Positions 25,319-32,729 of a DNA stretch of 64,000 bases are shown piece by piece. Below the pieces are notes generated by a model. The model saw only the letters and a list, made by a program, of their open reading frames with translations, had not been told where the DNA came from and did not search any database. The translations under genes and the position numbers were made by a program. Every line of letters begins with the position of its first letter. The stretch's first letter is position 1. Origin of the DNA: Curvibacter lanceolatus ATCC 14669. Lineage in GTDB: Bacteria > Pseudomonadota > Gammaproteobacteria > Burkholderiales > Burkholderiaceae_C. The stretch covers positions 124,001 to 188,000 of the forward strand of contig NZ_KB906253.1 in NCBI RefSeq assembly GCF_000381265.1. The letters are read 5' to 3'.

Positions 25319-26281
25319 TCAGGCCTGCAAGAAGGCCAGCAGCAACTCGTTGATGCGGTCCTTGTGCGTGGTGCACAGGCCATGGGGCGCGCCCGCCACG
25401 ATCTCCAGCTTGGATCGCGGTGCCAGTTTGGCGGCCTCTCTGCCCGTGGTTTCCAGTGGCACGATCTGGTCATCATCCCCGTGGATGATCAGGGTGGGCA
25501 CCGTCATGCGTTTGAGGTCTTCGCGCAGGTCGGTCTCCGAGAAGGCCTTGATGCATTCGTACTGGGCCAGGATGCTGCCCGTCATGCCTTGCAGCCAGAA
25601 GGTGTCGCGCACGGCCTCTGACACCTTGGCGCCAGGGCGGTTGTAGCCATAGAAAGGCAGGGTCAGGTCTTTGTAGAACTGGGCCCGATTGGCCTGCACG
25701 CCGGCGCGGATACCGTCAAACACCGACAGGGGCACACCGGCCGGGTTCCAGTCTGTTTTCGCCATGATGGGGGTGACCGCACCGATCAGCACCGCCTTGG
25801 CCACGCGTTTGGTGCCGTGCCGGCCGATGTAGCGCGCCACTTCGCCGCCGCCCGTGGAGTGGCCGACGTGCACCGCGTCCTTGAGGTTCAGCGCCTCGGT
25901 CAAGGCGGCCAGGTCATCGGCATAGTGATCCATGTCGTTGCCGAAGCCGGGTTGAGACGAGCGGCCATGACCACGCCGGTCATGGGCGATGACCCGGTAA
26001 CCGCGCGATGCGAGGAACAGCATCTGATCTTCAAAGGCATCGCCGTTCAGGGGCCAGCCGTGGCTGAAGACGACGGGCTGACCTTGCCCCCAGTCGTTGT
26101 AGAAGATGCGGGTCTTGTCCTGGGTGACGATGACATTGCCTTGGTTCATGGTGTGGGCTCCTGGGTGTGACAGAGTGGATGGGTGGTTGGCGGGCTTGTC
26201 CTTGGCCATGGCCAGGGCGGGCAGAACAGCGGCGGCCCCCAGCAGGGCTTGGCGGCGATCGACGGGAACATTGAGTGGCAT
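25319..26281 (-). CDS. Alpha/beta hydrolase, non-haem chloroperoxidase type, with leader
   Basis: This 320-residue alpha/beta-fold hydrolase has the oxyanion region [15 protein letters not shown], nucleophile Ser in VGHSTGGGE, acid Asp in [10 protein letters not shown] and catalytic His in [12 protein letters not shown]. The [13 protein letters not shown] block places it among the cofactor-free chloroperoxidase/esterase group. The first 26 residues ([22 protein letters not shown]) look like a twin-arginine leader, unusual for this family. A second ATG at 26147-26149 (Met45) has its own AGGAG and would give a cytosolic form of normal family length. Both starts have SD-like sequences. Confidence 0.85.
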   Translation of the reverse strand: MPLNVPVDRRQALLGAAAVLPALAMAKDKPANHPSTLSHPGAHTMNQGNVIVTQDKTRIFYNDWGQGQPVVFSHGWPLNGDAFEDQMLFLASRGYRVIAHDRRGHGRSSQPGFGNDMDHYADDLAALTEALNLKDAVHVGHSTGGGEVARYIGRHGTKRVAKAVLIGAVTPIMAKTDWNPAGVPLSVFDGIRAGVQANRAQFYKDLTLPFYGYNRPGAKVSEAVRDTFWLQGMTGSILAQYECIKAFSETDLREDLKRMTVPTLIIHGDDDQIVPLETTGREAAKLAPRSKLEIVAGAPHGLCTTHKDRINELLLAFLQA

Positions 26282-26370
26282 GGCATCTCCGGTGGCGGGT
26301 TGTCTACGGTGGCGATGGGGTCAGCGTAGTGATCCAGCGGCAACCCGTCTTGGACGTTATTGATGTGTTG

Positions 26371-26467
26371 GCCATCCATCCGCCATCCAACAGCCATCAA
26401 CCTGAAATCGCCCGGCAATCAGTGGGCAATCAGTCGGCAATCGCTCGGGCATGGCTCGGCAGTCACC
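26371..26467. repeat. Array of eight 11-bp repeats
   Basis: Three units sit head to tail at 26371-26403 (GCCATCCATCC, GCCATCCAACA, GCCATCAACCT). After 9 nt, five units follow at 26413-26467 (CGGCAATCAGT, GGGCAATCAGT, CGGCAATCGCT, CGGGCATGGCT, CGGCAGTCACC). The period is exactly 11 bp within each block. The array is noncoding, between the end of the AraC gene and the start of the hydrolase gene, 90-186 nt upstream of the latter. Confidence 0.7.
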
Positions 26468-26501
26468 TGCCGGACCTCCGCCTGGGGCCCACAGGCCCCT
26501 C

Positions 26502-27377
26502 TCAGCTGCGCGTTCTGGGGACGATGCTGCCCGGGCTCACGCCAAGGCGTTGCTTGAAACGCCTGTTCAGATGGCTTTGATCCGCAAAGCCGCACAGGTG
26601 GGCCACTTCGGAGCAGGGCATGCCGGCTTGCAGGTACTGCTTGGCGCGGAAGATGCGGTAGGCCAGCAGGTAGTCGTGCGGGGCGATGCCGAAGGCCTGC
26701 TTGAACTGCCTCAGCAGGGTGTAGGGGTTGGTCTGGCACACCTGGGCCAGATCGCTCAGGCTGATCTTGTCCTGGAAGTGCGCTCTGAGGTACTCGATCG
26801 CCTGCATGGGCCGATGGCTGCAGGAGGCGGTCGACGCCTTCAGGCCCTGCCCGCTGCTGCGCTGGGCGATGGCCGACAACAGCCAGCTGAGGTAGGTCGT
26901 GGCCAGCAAGGTGCATTCGTTGCCTTGTTCGAACAGCCAGTGCGTGTCCCAGAACAGCTGCACCAGCTCCGGGCTCATGATCACGGGCGACGAAAAATCG
27001 ACGGCCGGCAGAACACCGTGTGACTCTTCATAGATCTGCGCCAGCCGCTTGCCCGACAGGTGCATCTCCCGGCATTCTGGTGCGGTGTCAGCGCTGGCTC
27101 GGGCTTCGATGAGGCGGGCCGAAAAGACCTGGCCGGCATTGCGAATCACCAGGTGATCAGGCGTTTCATCGTGCTGGCGCCGGTCCTGCTCGCTGCGCCA
27201 ATAGGAATGCCGGAAGGCCAGGATGGTGATGTCATCGTGGAACACCCGGTTGAACGCCAGCGGCTGATCGGTGGAGATCGCCACGCGCTGAAAGCCGATG
27301 TCATCGGTGCGCCAGGCAATCACCTGGTGTTGCGGTCTGGACGGGGTTTTCCCGTCGCGGGAGGTCGCGCTCGTCAT
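26502..27377 (-). CDS. AraC-family regulator
   Basis: This 291-residue regulator has an N-terminal AraC-binding-like domain (residues about 20-180, including FNRVFHDDITILAFRHSYWRSE) and a C-terminal double helix-turn-helix (ISLSDLAQVCQTNPYTLLRQFKQAFGIAPHDYLLAYRIFRAKQYLQAGMPCSEVAHLCGFADQSHLNRRFKQRLGVSPG). The ATG overlaps the DoxX stop by 4 nt (ATGA). It probably controls this cluster, perhaps through the 11-bp repeat array just downstream, ahead of the hydrolase gene; that link is speculative. Confidence 0.9.
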   Translation of the reverse strand: MTSATSRDGKTPSRPQHQVIAWRTDDIGFQRVAISTDQPLAFNRVFHDDITILAFRHSYWRSEQDRRQHDETPDHLVIRNAGQVFSARLIEARASADTAPECREMHLSGKRLAQIYEESHGVLPAVDFSSPVIMSPELVQLFWDTHWLFEQGNECTLLATTYLSWLLSAIAQRSSGQGLKASTASCSHRPMQAIEYLRAHFQDKISLSDLAQVCQTNPYTLLRQFKQAFGIAPHDYLLAYRIFRAKQYLQAGMPCSEVAHLCGFADQSHLNRRFKQRLGVSPGSIVPRTRS

Positions 27378-27802
27378 CGTTGCCGGGCCCGCCAGTCTTG
27401 TAGGGCCACCAGCACGAAACCGCCCACCAGGCCCAGGTGTTCATAGAAGGCATTGGCCACGCCGTCGCGCAGCGGTGGCTCCAGGGTCCAGTACCGGTTG
27501 GCCAGAAAGGTCGCCGCGAGGGTGAAGCACGCCAGCAGGGCGGCTGCGAGCCCACGCCACCAACCCGTCAGGATCATGAGGGACGCCCCCAGTTCCAGCA
27601 CGATGGTGCCGCCCGCCAGGAGCGGGGCAGGGGCCAGGCCGAAGTGCTGCATCTCCTGCACCGCTGCCGGAAAATCAAGCAGCTTGTTGACGCCCCCCTG
27701 CAGGTAGGCCGCGCAAAGCCCGAGCAGGGCCAGCCCATGAAGGGCCGACGCCAGGCGATGCGCTGGCCCTTGGGGCGACTGATCCGTCAATGATCTGAGC
27801 AT
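27374..27802 (-). CDS. DoxX-family membrane protein
   Basis: This 142-residue protein has four hydrophobic segments. The features LGLCAAYLQGGVNKLLDFPAAVQEMQHFGLAPAP and LELGASLMILTGWWRGLAAALLACFTLAATF are typical of DoxX/SURF4-like proteins. The start is the ATG complementary to 27800-27802. DoxX proteins are often found with redox or oxidative-stress genes; function here is undefined. It lies between the amidohydrolase gene and the overlapping AraC gene. Confidence 0.85.
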   Translation of the reverse strand: MLRSLTDQSPQGPAHRLASALHGLALLGLCAAYLQGGVNKLLDFPAAVQEMQHFGLAPAPLLAGGTIVLELGASLMILTGWWRGLAAALLACFTLAATFLANRYWTLEPPLRDGVANAFYEHLGLVGGFVLVALQDWRARQR

Positions 27803-27819
27803 GCTCGCCTCGCTCGGGG

Positions 27820-29715
27820 TCAGATGGCCCAGCAGGCACAGCCGAGTGCCCCCCAGAAGCTCTTGAGGTCGGCGATGGGCAGCTGGCGGCTCCAGGCGGT
27901 GGCATGCTCGTGGCCATGCACCCCGCAACTCACGTTGCAGGCACAGGCTGAGGCGGCCTGGCGCTTCAAGCTGGCTTGCAAGGGGGCTCCACCTTCGTCA
28001 GCCCAGCCCGCATAGCCGCCAAAGGTGCGCACTGGTGACCAGTCTGGCATGGCTGGGGGAGGCGCGGCCTCGTCGTGATCCTGGAAGATGCCCGATGCAT
28101 ACACCACCTTGCCACCCACCAGAGTCAGCAAGGAGGTGGTGTCGGCAATATCGGACTCGGGGCAGGCAAAGAAATCGCGATCGGGCACCATCAGGTCGGC
28201 CAGTTGGCCGGCTTCGATGCGGCCTTTCTTGCCCTCCTCATTGGAGAACCAGGTCACGTTGTCTGTCCACATGCGCAGCGCGGCTTCGCGGTCCAGGCAA
28301 TTGCGCTGCGGGTAGAGCTGCAGGCCGCCCACCGTCTTGCCGGTGACCAGCCAGGACAAGGACACCCAGGGGTTGTACGAGGCGACGCGGGTGGCATCGG
28401 TGCCCGCCGACACCTTCACGCCTTTCTCGAGCATGCGGGCCACGGGTGGCGTGGCCTCGGCGGCGCCCCTGCCGTAGCGCTCGACAAAATACTCGCCCTG
28501 GTAGGCCATCCGGTGCTGCACCGCGATGCCGCCACCCAGCGCCGCGATGCGGTCGATGGACTGTTCGGAGATCGTCTCGCAGTGGTCAAAGAACCAGTTC
28601 AGCCCTTGCAGGGGCACGCTCTGGTTCACGCGCTCAAACACGTCCAGGGCGCGGCTGATGGTTTCGTCGTAGGTGGCGTGCAGGCGCCAAGGCCAACGGT
28701 TCTGCGCGAGCAGACTCACCACGGCCTCGAGTTCACCCTCCATCTCGGGCCCCATGTCAGGGCGGGGCTGGCGGAAGTCTTCAAAATCGGCGGCCGAAAA
28801 CACCAGCATCTCGCCCGCCCCGTTGTGGCGAAAGTAGTCGTCGCCCTGCTTGTACTTCGAAGTGGCGGTCCATTGCAGAAAGTCTTCCTTCTCTTGCTTG
28901 GGCTTTTGCGTGAAGAGGTTGTAGGCCAGGCGAAGGGTCAGCTGCCCCGCGTCGGCCAGCGTCTGGATCACTTCATAGTCTTGCGGGTAGTTCTGGAAGC
29001 CGCCACCCGCATCGATGGCCCCGGTCACGCCCAGGCGATTCAGCTCGCGCATGAAGTGGCGCGTCGAGTTGATCTGGTAGTCGATGGGCAATTTGGGGCC
29101 TTTGGCCAGGGTGGCGTACAGGATGCCTGCATTGGGCTTGGCCAGCAACAGCCCGGTGGGGTTGCCGCCCGCGTCACGCAGGATCTCGCCACCCGGTGGG
29201 GCCTGGGTGTCCTTGGTGTAGCCCACGGCCCGCAAGGCGGCGCCATTGAGCAAGGCCCGGTCATACAGATGCAGGATGAAGACGGGGGTGTCCGGTGCGA
29301 TCGCGTTGAGTTCCTCCAGCGTGGGCAGGCGCTTCTCCTGGAACTGGTGCTCGGTGAAGCCACCCACCACGCGAACCCACTGGGGCGCCGGGGTCAGGTC
29401 GACCTGGCGCTTGAGCATGGCCATCGCATCGGCCAGACTGCGCACGCCATCCCAGCGCAGCTCCATGTTGTAGTTCAGGCCACCACGGATGATGTGGATG
29501 TGGTTGTCGATCAGGCCGGGCAGCACGCGCTTGCCGCGCAGGTCGATGACCCGGGTGTTCGGGCCTGCCAGCGGCAGGATCTCGTGATCGCGCCCCACCT
29601 GCTGAAACCGCCCGTCCCGTATGGCCACGGCGCTGGCGTTGGGCTGGCTGCGGTCCAGCGTGGTGAACAGGCCACGGTGCAGGATCAGGTCGGGATGGCT
29701 GTTGGGGTTCATCAT
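27820..29715 (-). CDS. YtcJ-like amidohydrolase with Cys-rich tail
   Basis: This 631-residue metal-dependent amidohydrolase has the HxH motif in PGLIDNHIHIIRGG and later metal or catalytic residues in WRLHATYDET, FFDHCETIS and VSAGTDATRVASYNPW. The large inserted central domain and length fit the YtcJ/N-substituted-formamide deformylase group. After the catalytic barrel the protein ends with a Cys-rich segment (SACACNVSCGVHGHEH and, at the extreme end, FWGALGCACWAI). The ATG at 29715 overlaps the XapX stop by 4 nt (ATGA). Substrate is unknown. Confidence 0.85.
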   Translation of the reverse strand: MMNPNSHPDLILHRGLFTTLDRSQPNASAVAIRDGRFQQVGRDHEILPLAGPNTRVIDLRGKRVLPGLIDNHIHIIRGGLNYNMELRWDGVRSLADAMAMLKRQVDLTPAPQWVRVVGGFTEHQFQEKRLPTLEELNAIAPDTPVFILHLYDRALLNGAALRAVGYTKDTQAPPGGEILRDAGGNPTGLLLAKPNAGILYATLAKGPKLPIDYQINSTRHFMRELNRLGVTGAIDAGGGFQNYPQDYEVIQTLADAGQLTLRLAYNLFTQKPKQEKEDFLQWTATSKYKQGDDYFRHNGAGEMLVFSAADFEDFRQPRPDMGPEMEGELEAVVSLLAQNRWPWRLHATYDETISRALDVFERVNQSVPLQGLNWFFDHCETISEQSIDRIAALGGGIAVQHRMAYQGEYFVERYGRGAAEATPPVARMLEKGVKVSAGTDATRVASYNPWVSLSWLVTGKTVGGLQLYPQRNCLDREAALRMWTDNVTWFSNEEGKKGRIEAGQLADLMVPDRDFFACPESDIADTTSLLTLVGGKVVYASGIFQDHDEAAPPPAMPDWSPVRTFGGYAGWADEGGAPLQASLKRQAASACACNVSCGVHGHEHATAWSRQLPIADLKSFWGALGCACWAI

Positions 29716-29990
29716 GTGTCCTGCCTTTCGGCGTTGGTTTCACGGGCCCTCGGCGGGGCTTTGGGCAGGTGCCCGAACATGTGCGGTTTGACCTGCTCGT
29801 TCAGCCAGGACACGCGGTGCGCGCGCTCTTGCAGAACCTGCCTGAGCAGAGACGGGATTTGCTCGCCCGCCAGGATACCCAGCAGGCCGACCAGCGCAAT
29901 CACCGGGGGCGCCGGTGACCGCACATTGAGCGCCCCGTAGATGACACCCACCAACACACCGACGGCCAGTGCCAAAAGATAGGGCTTCAT
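29712..29990 (-). CDS. XapX-domain small membrane protein
   Basis: This 92-residue protein has two membrane segments. MKPYLLALAVGVLVGVIYGALNVRSPAPPVIALVGLLGILAGEQIP is the conserved XapX (DUF1427) domain. A basic cytosolic tail of about 40 residues follows (VKPHMFGHLPKAPPRARETNAERQ). The gene sits 6 nt after the isochorismatase-like gene and overlaps the amidohydrolase start, so it is firmly in the operon. Function is unknown. Confidence 0.85.
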   Translation of the reverse strand: MKPYLLALAVGVLVGVIYGALNVRSPAPPVIALVGLLGILAGEQIPSLLRQVLQERAHRVSWLNEQVKPHMFGHLPKAPPRARETNAERQDT

Positions 29991-29996
29991 GGCCTG

Positions 29997-30650
29997 TCAG
30001 CCTTCGTGGGCGCCGAACATGGTCTTGGCGTAGGTGATGCCCAGGCCATAGGCGCCGCCGTACTGCTTGGCAATGCCCGTGGTGAGCTCATAGGTGTCGG
30101 TGCGCGCCCAGTCACGTTGCAGTTCCAGCAGGTATTGCAGCGCGGTCATGGGGCGGGCGCCGGCTTGAACCATGCGATCCATGGCACGGTTGTGGGCTTC
30201 TGCCGACACATCACCGCACGCATCGGCAATGACATACACCTCATAGCCCTGTGCCAGTGCAGACAAGGCCGGGCCGACGATGCAAACCGAGGTCCAGAGC
30301 CCGCCCAGCACCACGCGGTCACGCCCGATGGCATTGACCTGCTGGATCACGTTGGCGTCTTCCCAGGTGTTCATGGAGGTGCGGTCGATCAGCGCCTGGC
30401 CTGGGAAGGCGGAGGTGATTTCTTCGTACATGGGGCCGGAGAAGCTCTTTTCCGCCACGGTGGTGAGGATGGTGGGCACGCCAAAGCCCTTGGCGGCGCG
30501 CGAGATCAGGGCCGCGTTGTTGCGCAACTGGATGGCATCGATCGACTGCGTGGCAAACGACATCTGTGACTGGTAGTCGATCAGGATCAGGGCGTGGTCC
30601 GATGGCGTGAGCAGTTTGGCGCCGGGTGTCGGGGTGGCGGTGAGGGTCAT
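29997..30650 (-). CDS. Isochorismatase-like hydrolase (YcaC type)
   Basis: This 217-residue cysteine hydrolase has its triad visible: Asp in LILIDYQSQM, Lys in VAEKSFSGP and Cys in LWTSVCIVGPAL. The sequence RDRVVLGGLWTSVCIVGPALSALAQGYEVYVIADACGDVS resembles YcaC-type proteins rather than true isochorismatases. The ATG complementary to 30648-30650 is chosen; the longer open frame upstream has no homologous character. It is followed closely by XapX and the amidohydrolase. Confidence 0.88.
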   Translation of the reverse strand: MTLTATPTPGAKLLTPSDHALILIDYQSQMSFATQSIDAIQLRNNAALISRAAKGFGVPTILTTVAEKSFSGPMYEEITSAFPGQALIDRTSMNTWEDANVIQQVNAIGRDRVVLGGLWTSVCIVGPALSALAQGYEVYVIADACGDVSAEAHNRAMDRMVQAGARPMTALQYLLELQRDWARTDTYELTTGIAKQYGGAYGLGITYAKTMFGAHEG

Positions 30651-30769
30651 GGTGAGATCCTTGAAAGTGTGGGAGAACAAAAATGAACAGAAGCGCGCCG
30701 ATCGTGCCAAGTGCGTTCGGCGCCGTCTTGAAGATTTGTCAGGTGGTCGAGGCGGTGTCCGGCCGCATG

Positions 30770-31489
30770 TCACCGCGAGGGCAGCTCGCGCGGCGGCAGG
30801 TTGAAGACCAGCACCTCGGCCCGCTGGCCACCGCTCAAATGCAACACCTCTTCATGGCGCACACGGGCGCCATCGCCTTCGGCCAGCCTTTGCCCGTTCA
30901 CCTCCAGGCTGCCGCGCGCCACATGCACATAGGCGTAGCGGTTCGGCCCCAGCGCCAAGGTGCTGGCCTCGTCACCGTCAAACAGGCCGGCATACACGCG
31001 GGCGTCCTGGTGAATGCGCAGTGAGCCCTCCGCACCGTCCGGCGAGATGATGAGGGCCAGTCGGCCACGCTTGTCCGCTTCGCTGAAGTGCTTTTGCTGG
31101 TAGCCCGGCTTGGCCGCCCGGATGTTGGGCACGATCCAGATCTGCAGAAAGTGCAGCGGCTCGGTTGCCGAGTGGTTGAACTCGCTGTGCCGCACCCCGG
31201 CGCCTGCGCTCATCAACTGCACGTCGCCAGGGTGGATGACCGAGCCGGTGCCCATCGAGTCCTTGTGTTCCAGCGCCCCTTCGAGCACATAGGAAAAGAT
31301 CTCCATGTTGTTGTGCGGGTGGGTGCCGAAGCCCTGCTCGGCTTGCACCCTGTCGTCATTGATCACCAGCAGTTCAGAAAAGCCTTGCTGCTGGGGGTCG
31401 CGGTAGTGACCGAATGAGAAGGTGTGGCGCGACTCAAGCCAACCCAAGTTGGCGAGGCCCCGATCGTTGGCTTTGCGAAGTTCAAGCAT
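30770..31489 (-). CDS. Pirin-family bicupin
   Basis: This 239-residue protein has the pirin N-terminal cupin, with the metal-binding HPHNNMEIFSYVLEGALEHKDSMG and GVRHSEFNHS, preceded by the family opening MLELRKANDRGLANLGWLESRHTFSFGHYRDP. A C-terminal cupin-like domain covers about residues 150-235. The length and start match YhaK/YhhW-type pirins, some of which have quercetinase activity. It is the first gene of the minus-strand cluster and is divergent from the LysR gene. Confidence 0.9.
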   Translation of the reverse strand: MLELRKANDRGLANLGWLESRHTFSFGHYRDPQQQGFSELLVINDDRVQAEQGFGTHPHNNMEIFSYVLEGALEHKDSMGTGSVIHPGDVQLMSAGAGVRHSEFNHSATEPLHFLQIWIVPNIRAAKPGYQQKHFSEADKRGRLALIISPDGAEGSLRIHQDARVYAGLFDGDEASTLALGPNRYAYVHVARGSLEVNGQRLAEGDGARVRHEEVLHLSGGQRAEVLVFNLPPRELPSR

Positions 31490-31520
31490 GCTGCTCTCCG
31501 GACTGGGTGATCTTTCGATC

Positions 31521-31551
31521 TGGTTGATGATCAATTTCATCGAATCAACCA
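31521..31551. promoter_or_regulatory. Inverted repeat between pirin and lysR
   Basis: TGGTTGAT (31521-31528) and ATCAACCA (31544-31551) are perfect 8-bp arms separated by 15 nt. It lies 32 nt upstream of the pirin start in the divergent intergenic region, a plausible LysR-type recognition site. Confidence 0.5.
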
Positions 31552-31633
31552 ATCAGTGAGGTGTTTCCGATGAATAGACGTTAGTTTCCGTTTCGGAATA
31601 GCCCCTTGGATTGAAGAATTTCATGCTTCATAA

Positions 31634-31646
31634 TCGAAAAATTCGA
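31634..31646. promoter_or_regulatory. Short palindrome before lysR
   Basis: TCGAA-AAA-TTCGA lies 22 nt before the LysR start. It may overlap the regulator's own promoter and serve autoregulation. Confidence 0.35.
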
Positions 31647-31668
31647 ACATAGATGGGGCGCTGCAAGC

Positions 31669-32571
31669 ATGTTGAAAATCACCCTCGAAGCCATTGAGTT
31701 GGTGGACGCGATTGACAGGCATGGCTCATTCGCCGCGGCGGCCGAGTGGCTTCACAAGGTGCCATCGACGGTGTCCTATGCCATCACCAAGCTCGAAGCC
31801 CAGTTGGGCATGGCTTTGTTTGTGCGCAACGGGCCGCGCATCACCCTCACGCCCCCAGGGCGGGAGATGCTCAAGGAAGGGCGGTGGCTGCTCAATGCCG
31901 CAGCCGATCTGGAGTCGCGGATGTGCCAGATCGCGACCGGCTATGAGTCCGAGTTGCGCCTGGTCCATGATTCCTTGGTCCCGCCCAGTGCACTGGCGCC
32001 AGATGTCTGCGCTTTTGAAGACCTGCGTTGTGGCACCCGTTTGCGCATCGCCTGCGAAGCCCTGACCGGCAGCTGGGAGGCCTTGCGGGACGATCGCGCC
32101 GATCTGGTCATTGCGGCCGGCGATGGCCCGGCCGGCGGCGGCTACCGGGCGGTCAACGTGGGTTCGCTCGCTTTTGGCTTTTGTGTGGCGCCAACCCACC
32201 CCTTGGCCAGGGCGCAGCTGCCCTTGAGTCGGGACGAGCTGTTGCAGCACACCGCCATCGTGGTGGGTGACAGCGCACGCCACCTGTCAGAGCGGACGGT
32301 GGGGGTGCAGCTGGGCCAGAAGCGGATCACCGTGCCCTCGATGGAGGCCAAGATCGCCTACCAGGTGGCGGGGCTTGGCCATGGCTTTCTGCCCCTGGCC
32401 TGCATCCAGTCTGAATTGGCCCGCGGCACCCTGGTCGAATTGCCTTGCCAGGAACCCAGGCCTGACGAGCAATTCTGGCTGGGCTGGAAGATCGGCCACG
32501 AGGGCGAGGCGCTGAAGTGGTGGGTGAATCGGCTCTCCCGGCCCCTGCTGCCGCACATCCTGGCCAAGTGA
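31669..32571 (+). CDS. LysR-family regulator of the pirin cluster
   Basis: This 300-residue LysR regulator has its helix-turn-helix in LVDAIDRHGSFAAAAEWLHKVPSTVSYAITKLEAQLGMALFVRNGPRITLTPPG and a full effector domain. The variant IELVDAIDRHGSFAAAAEWLHKVPSTVSYAI is typical of the YhaJ/DhcR-like subgroup, often found divergent from pirin/yhaK genes. It likely activates the pirin-to-DUF1275 cluster in response to aromatic or electrophilic compounds, by analogy with the YhaJ-YhaK pair. Confidence 0.9.
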   Translation: MLKITLEAIELVDAIDRHGSFAAAAEWLHKVPSTVSYAITKLEAQLGMALFVRNGPRITLTPPGREMLKEGRWLLNAAADLESRMCQIATGYESELRLVHDSLVPPSALAPDVCAFEDLRCGTRLRIACEALTGSWEALRDDRADLVIAAGDGPAGGGYRAVNVGSLAFGFCVAPTHPLARAQLPLSRDELLQHTAIVVGDSARHLSERTVGVQLGQKRITVPSMEAKIAYQVAGLGHGFLPLACIQSELARGTLVELPCQEPRPDEQFWLGWKIGHEGEALKWWVNRLSRPLLPHILAK

Positions 32572-32729
32572 GGGGGGCAGGGGGCGTGCAGAGGGGGCTG
32601 CATCGCTGTGGCTTCGATGCCAGTCCGCAGGCCCGAAGGGGGCATCGCCGTGGTGGGATTCGGGCGCTGAGCCTGTCCCTCAGCCCTACACGCCAGCGCC
32701 CCGTGCTTTGGCAGGCTGGCCTTGAACGC

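Noticed and set aside
28075-29940. A 621-codon plus-strand frame
   Set aside because: It is the shadow of the amidohydrolase, whose metal motifs and ATGA coupling are clear.
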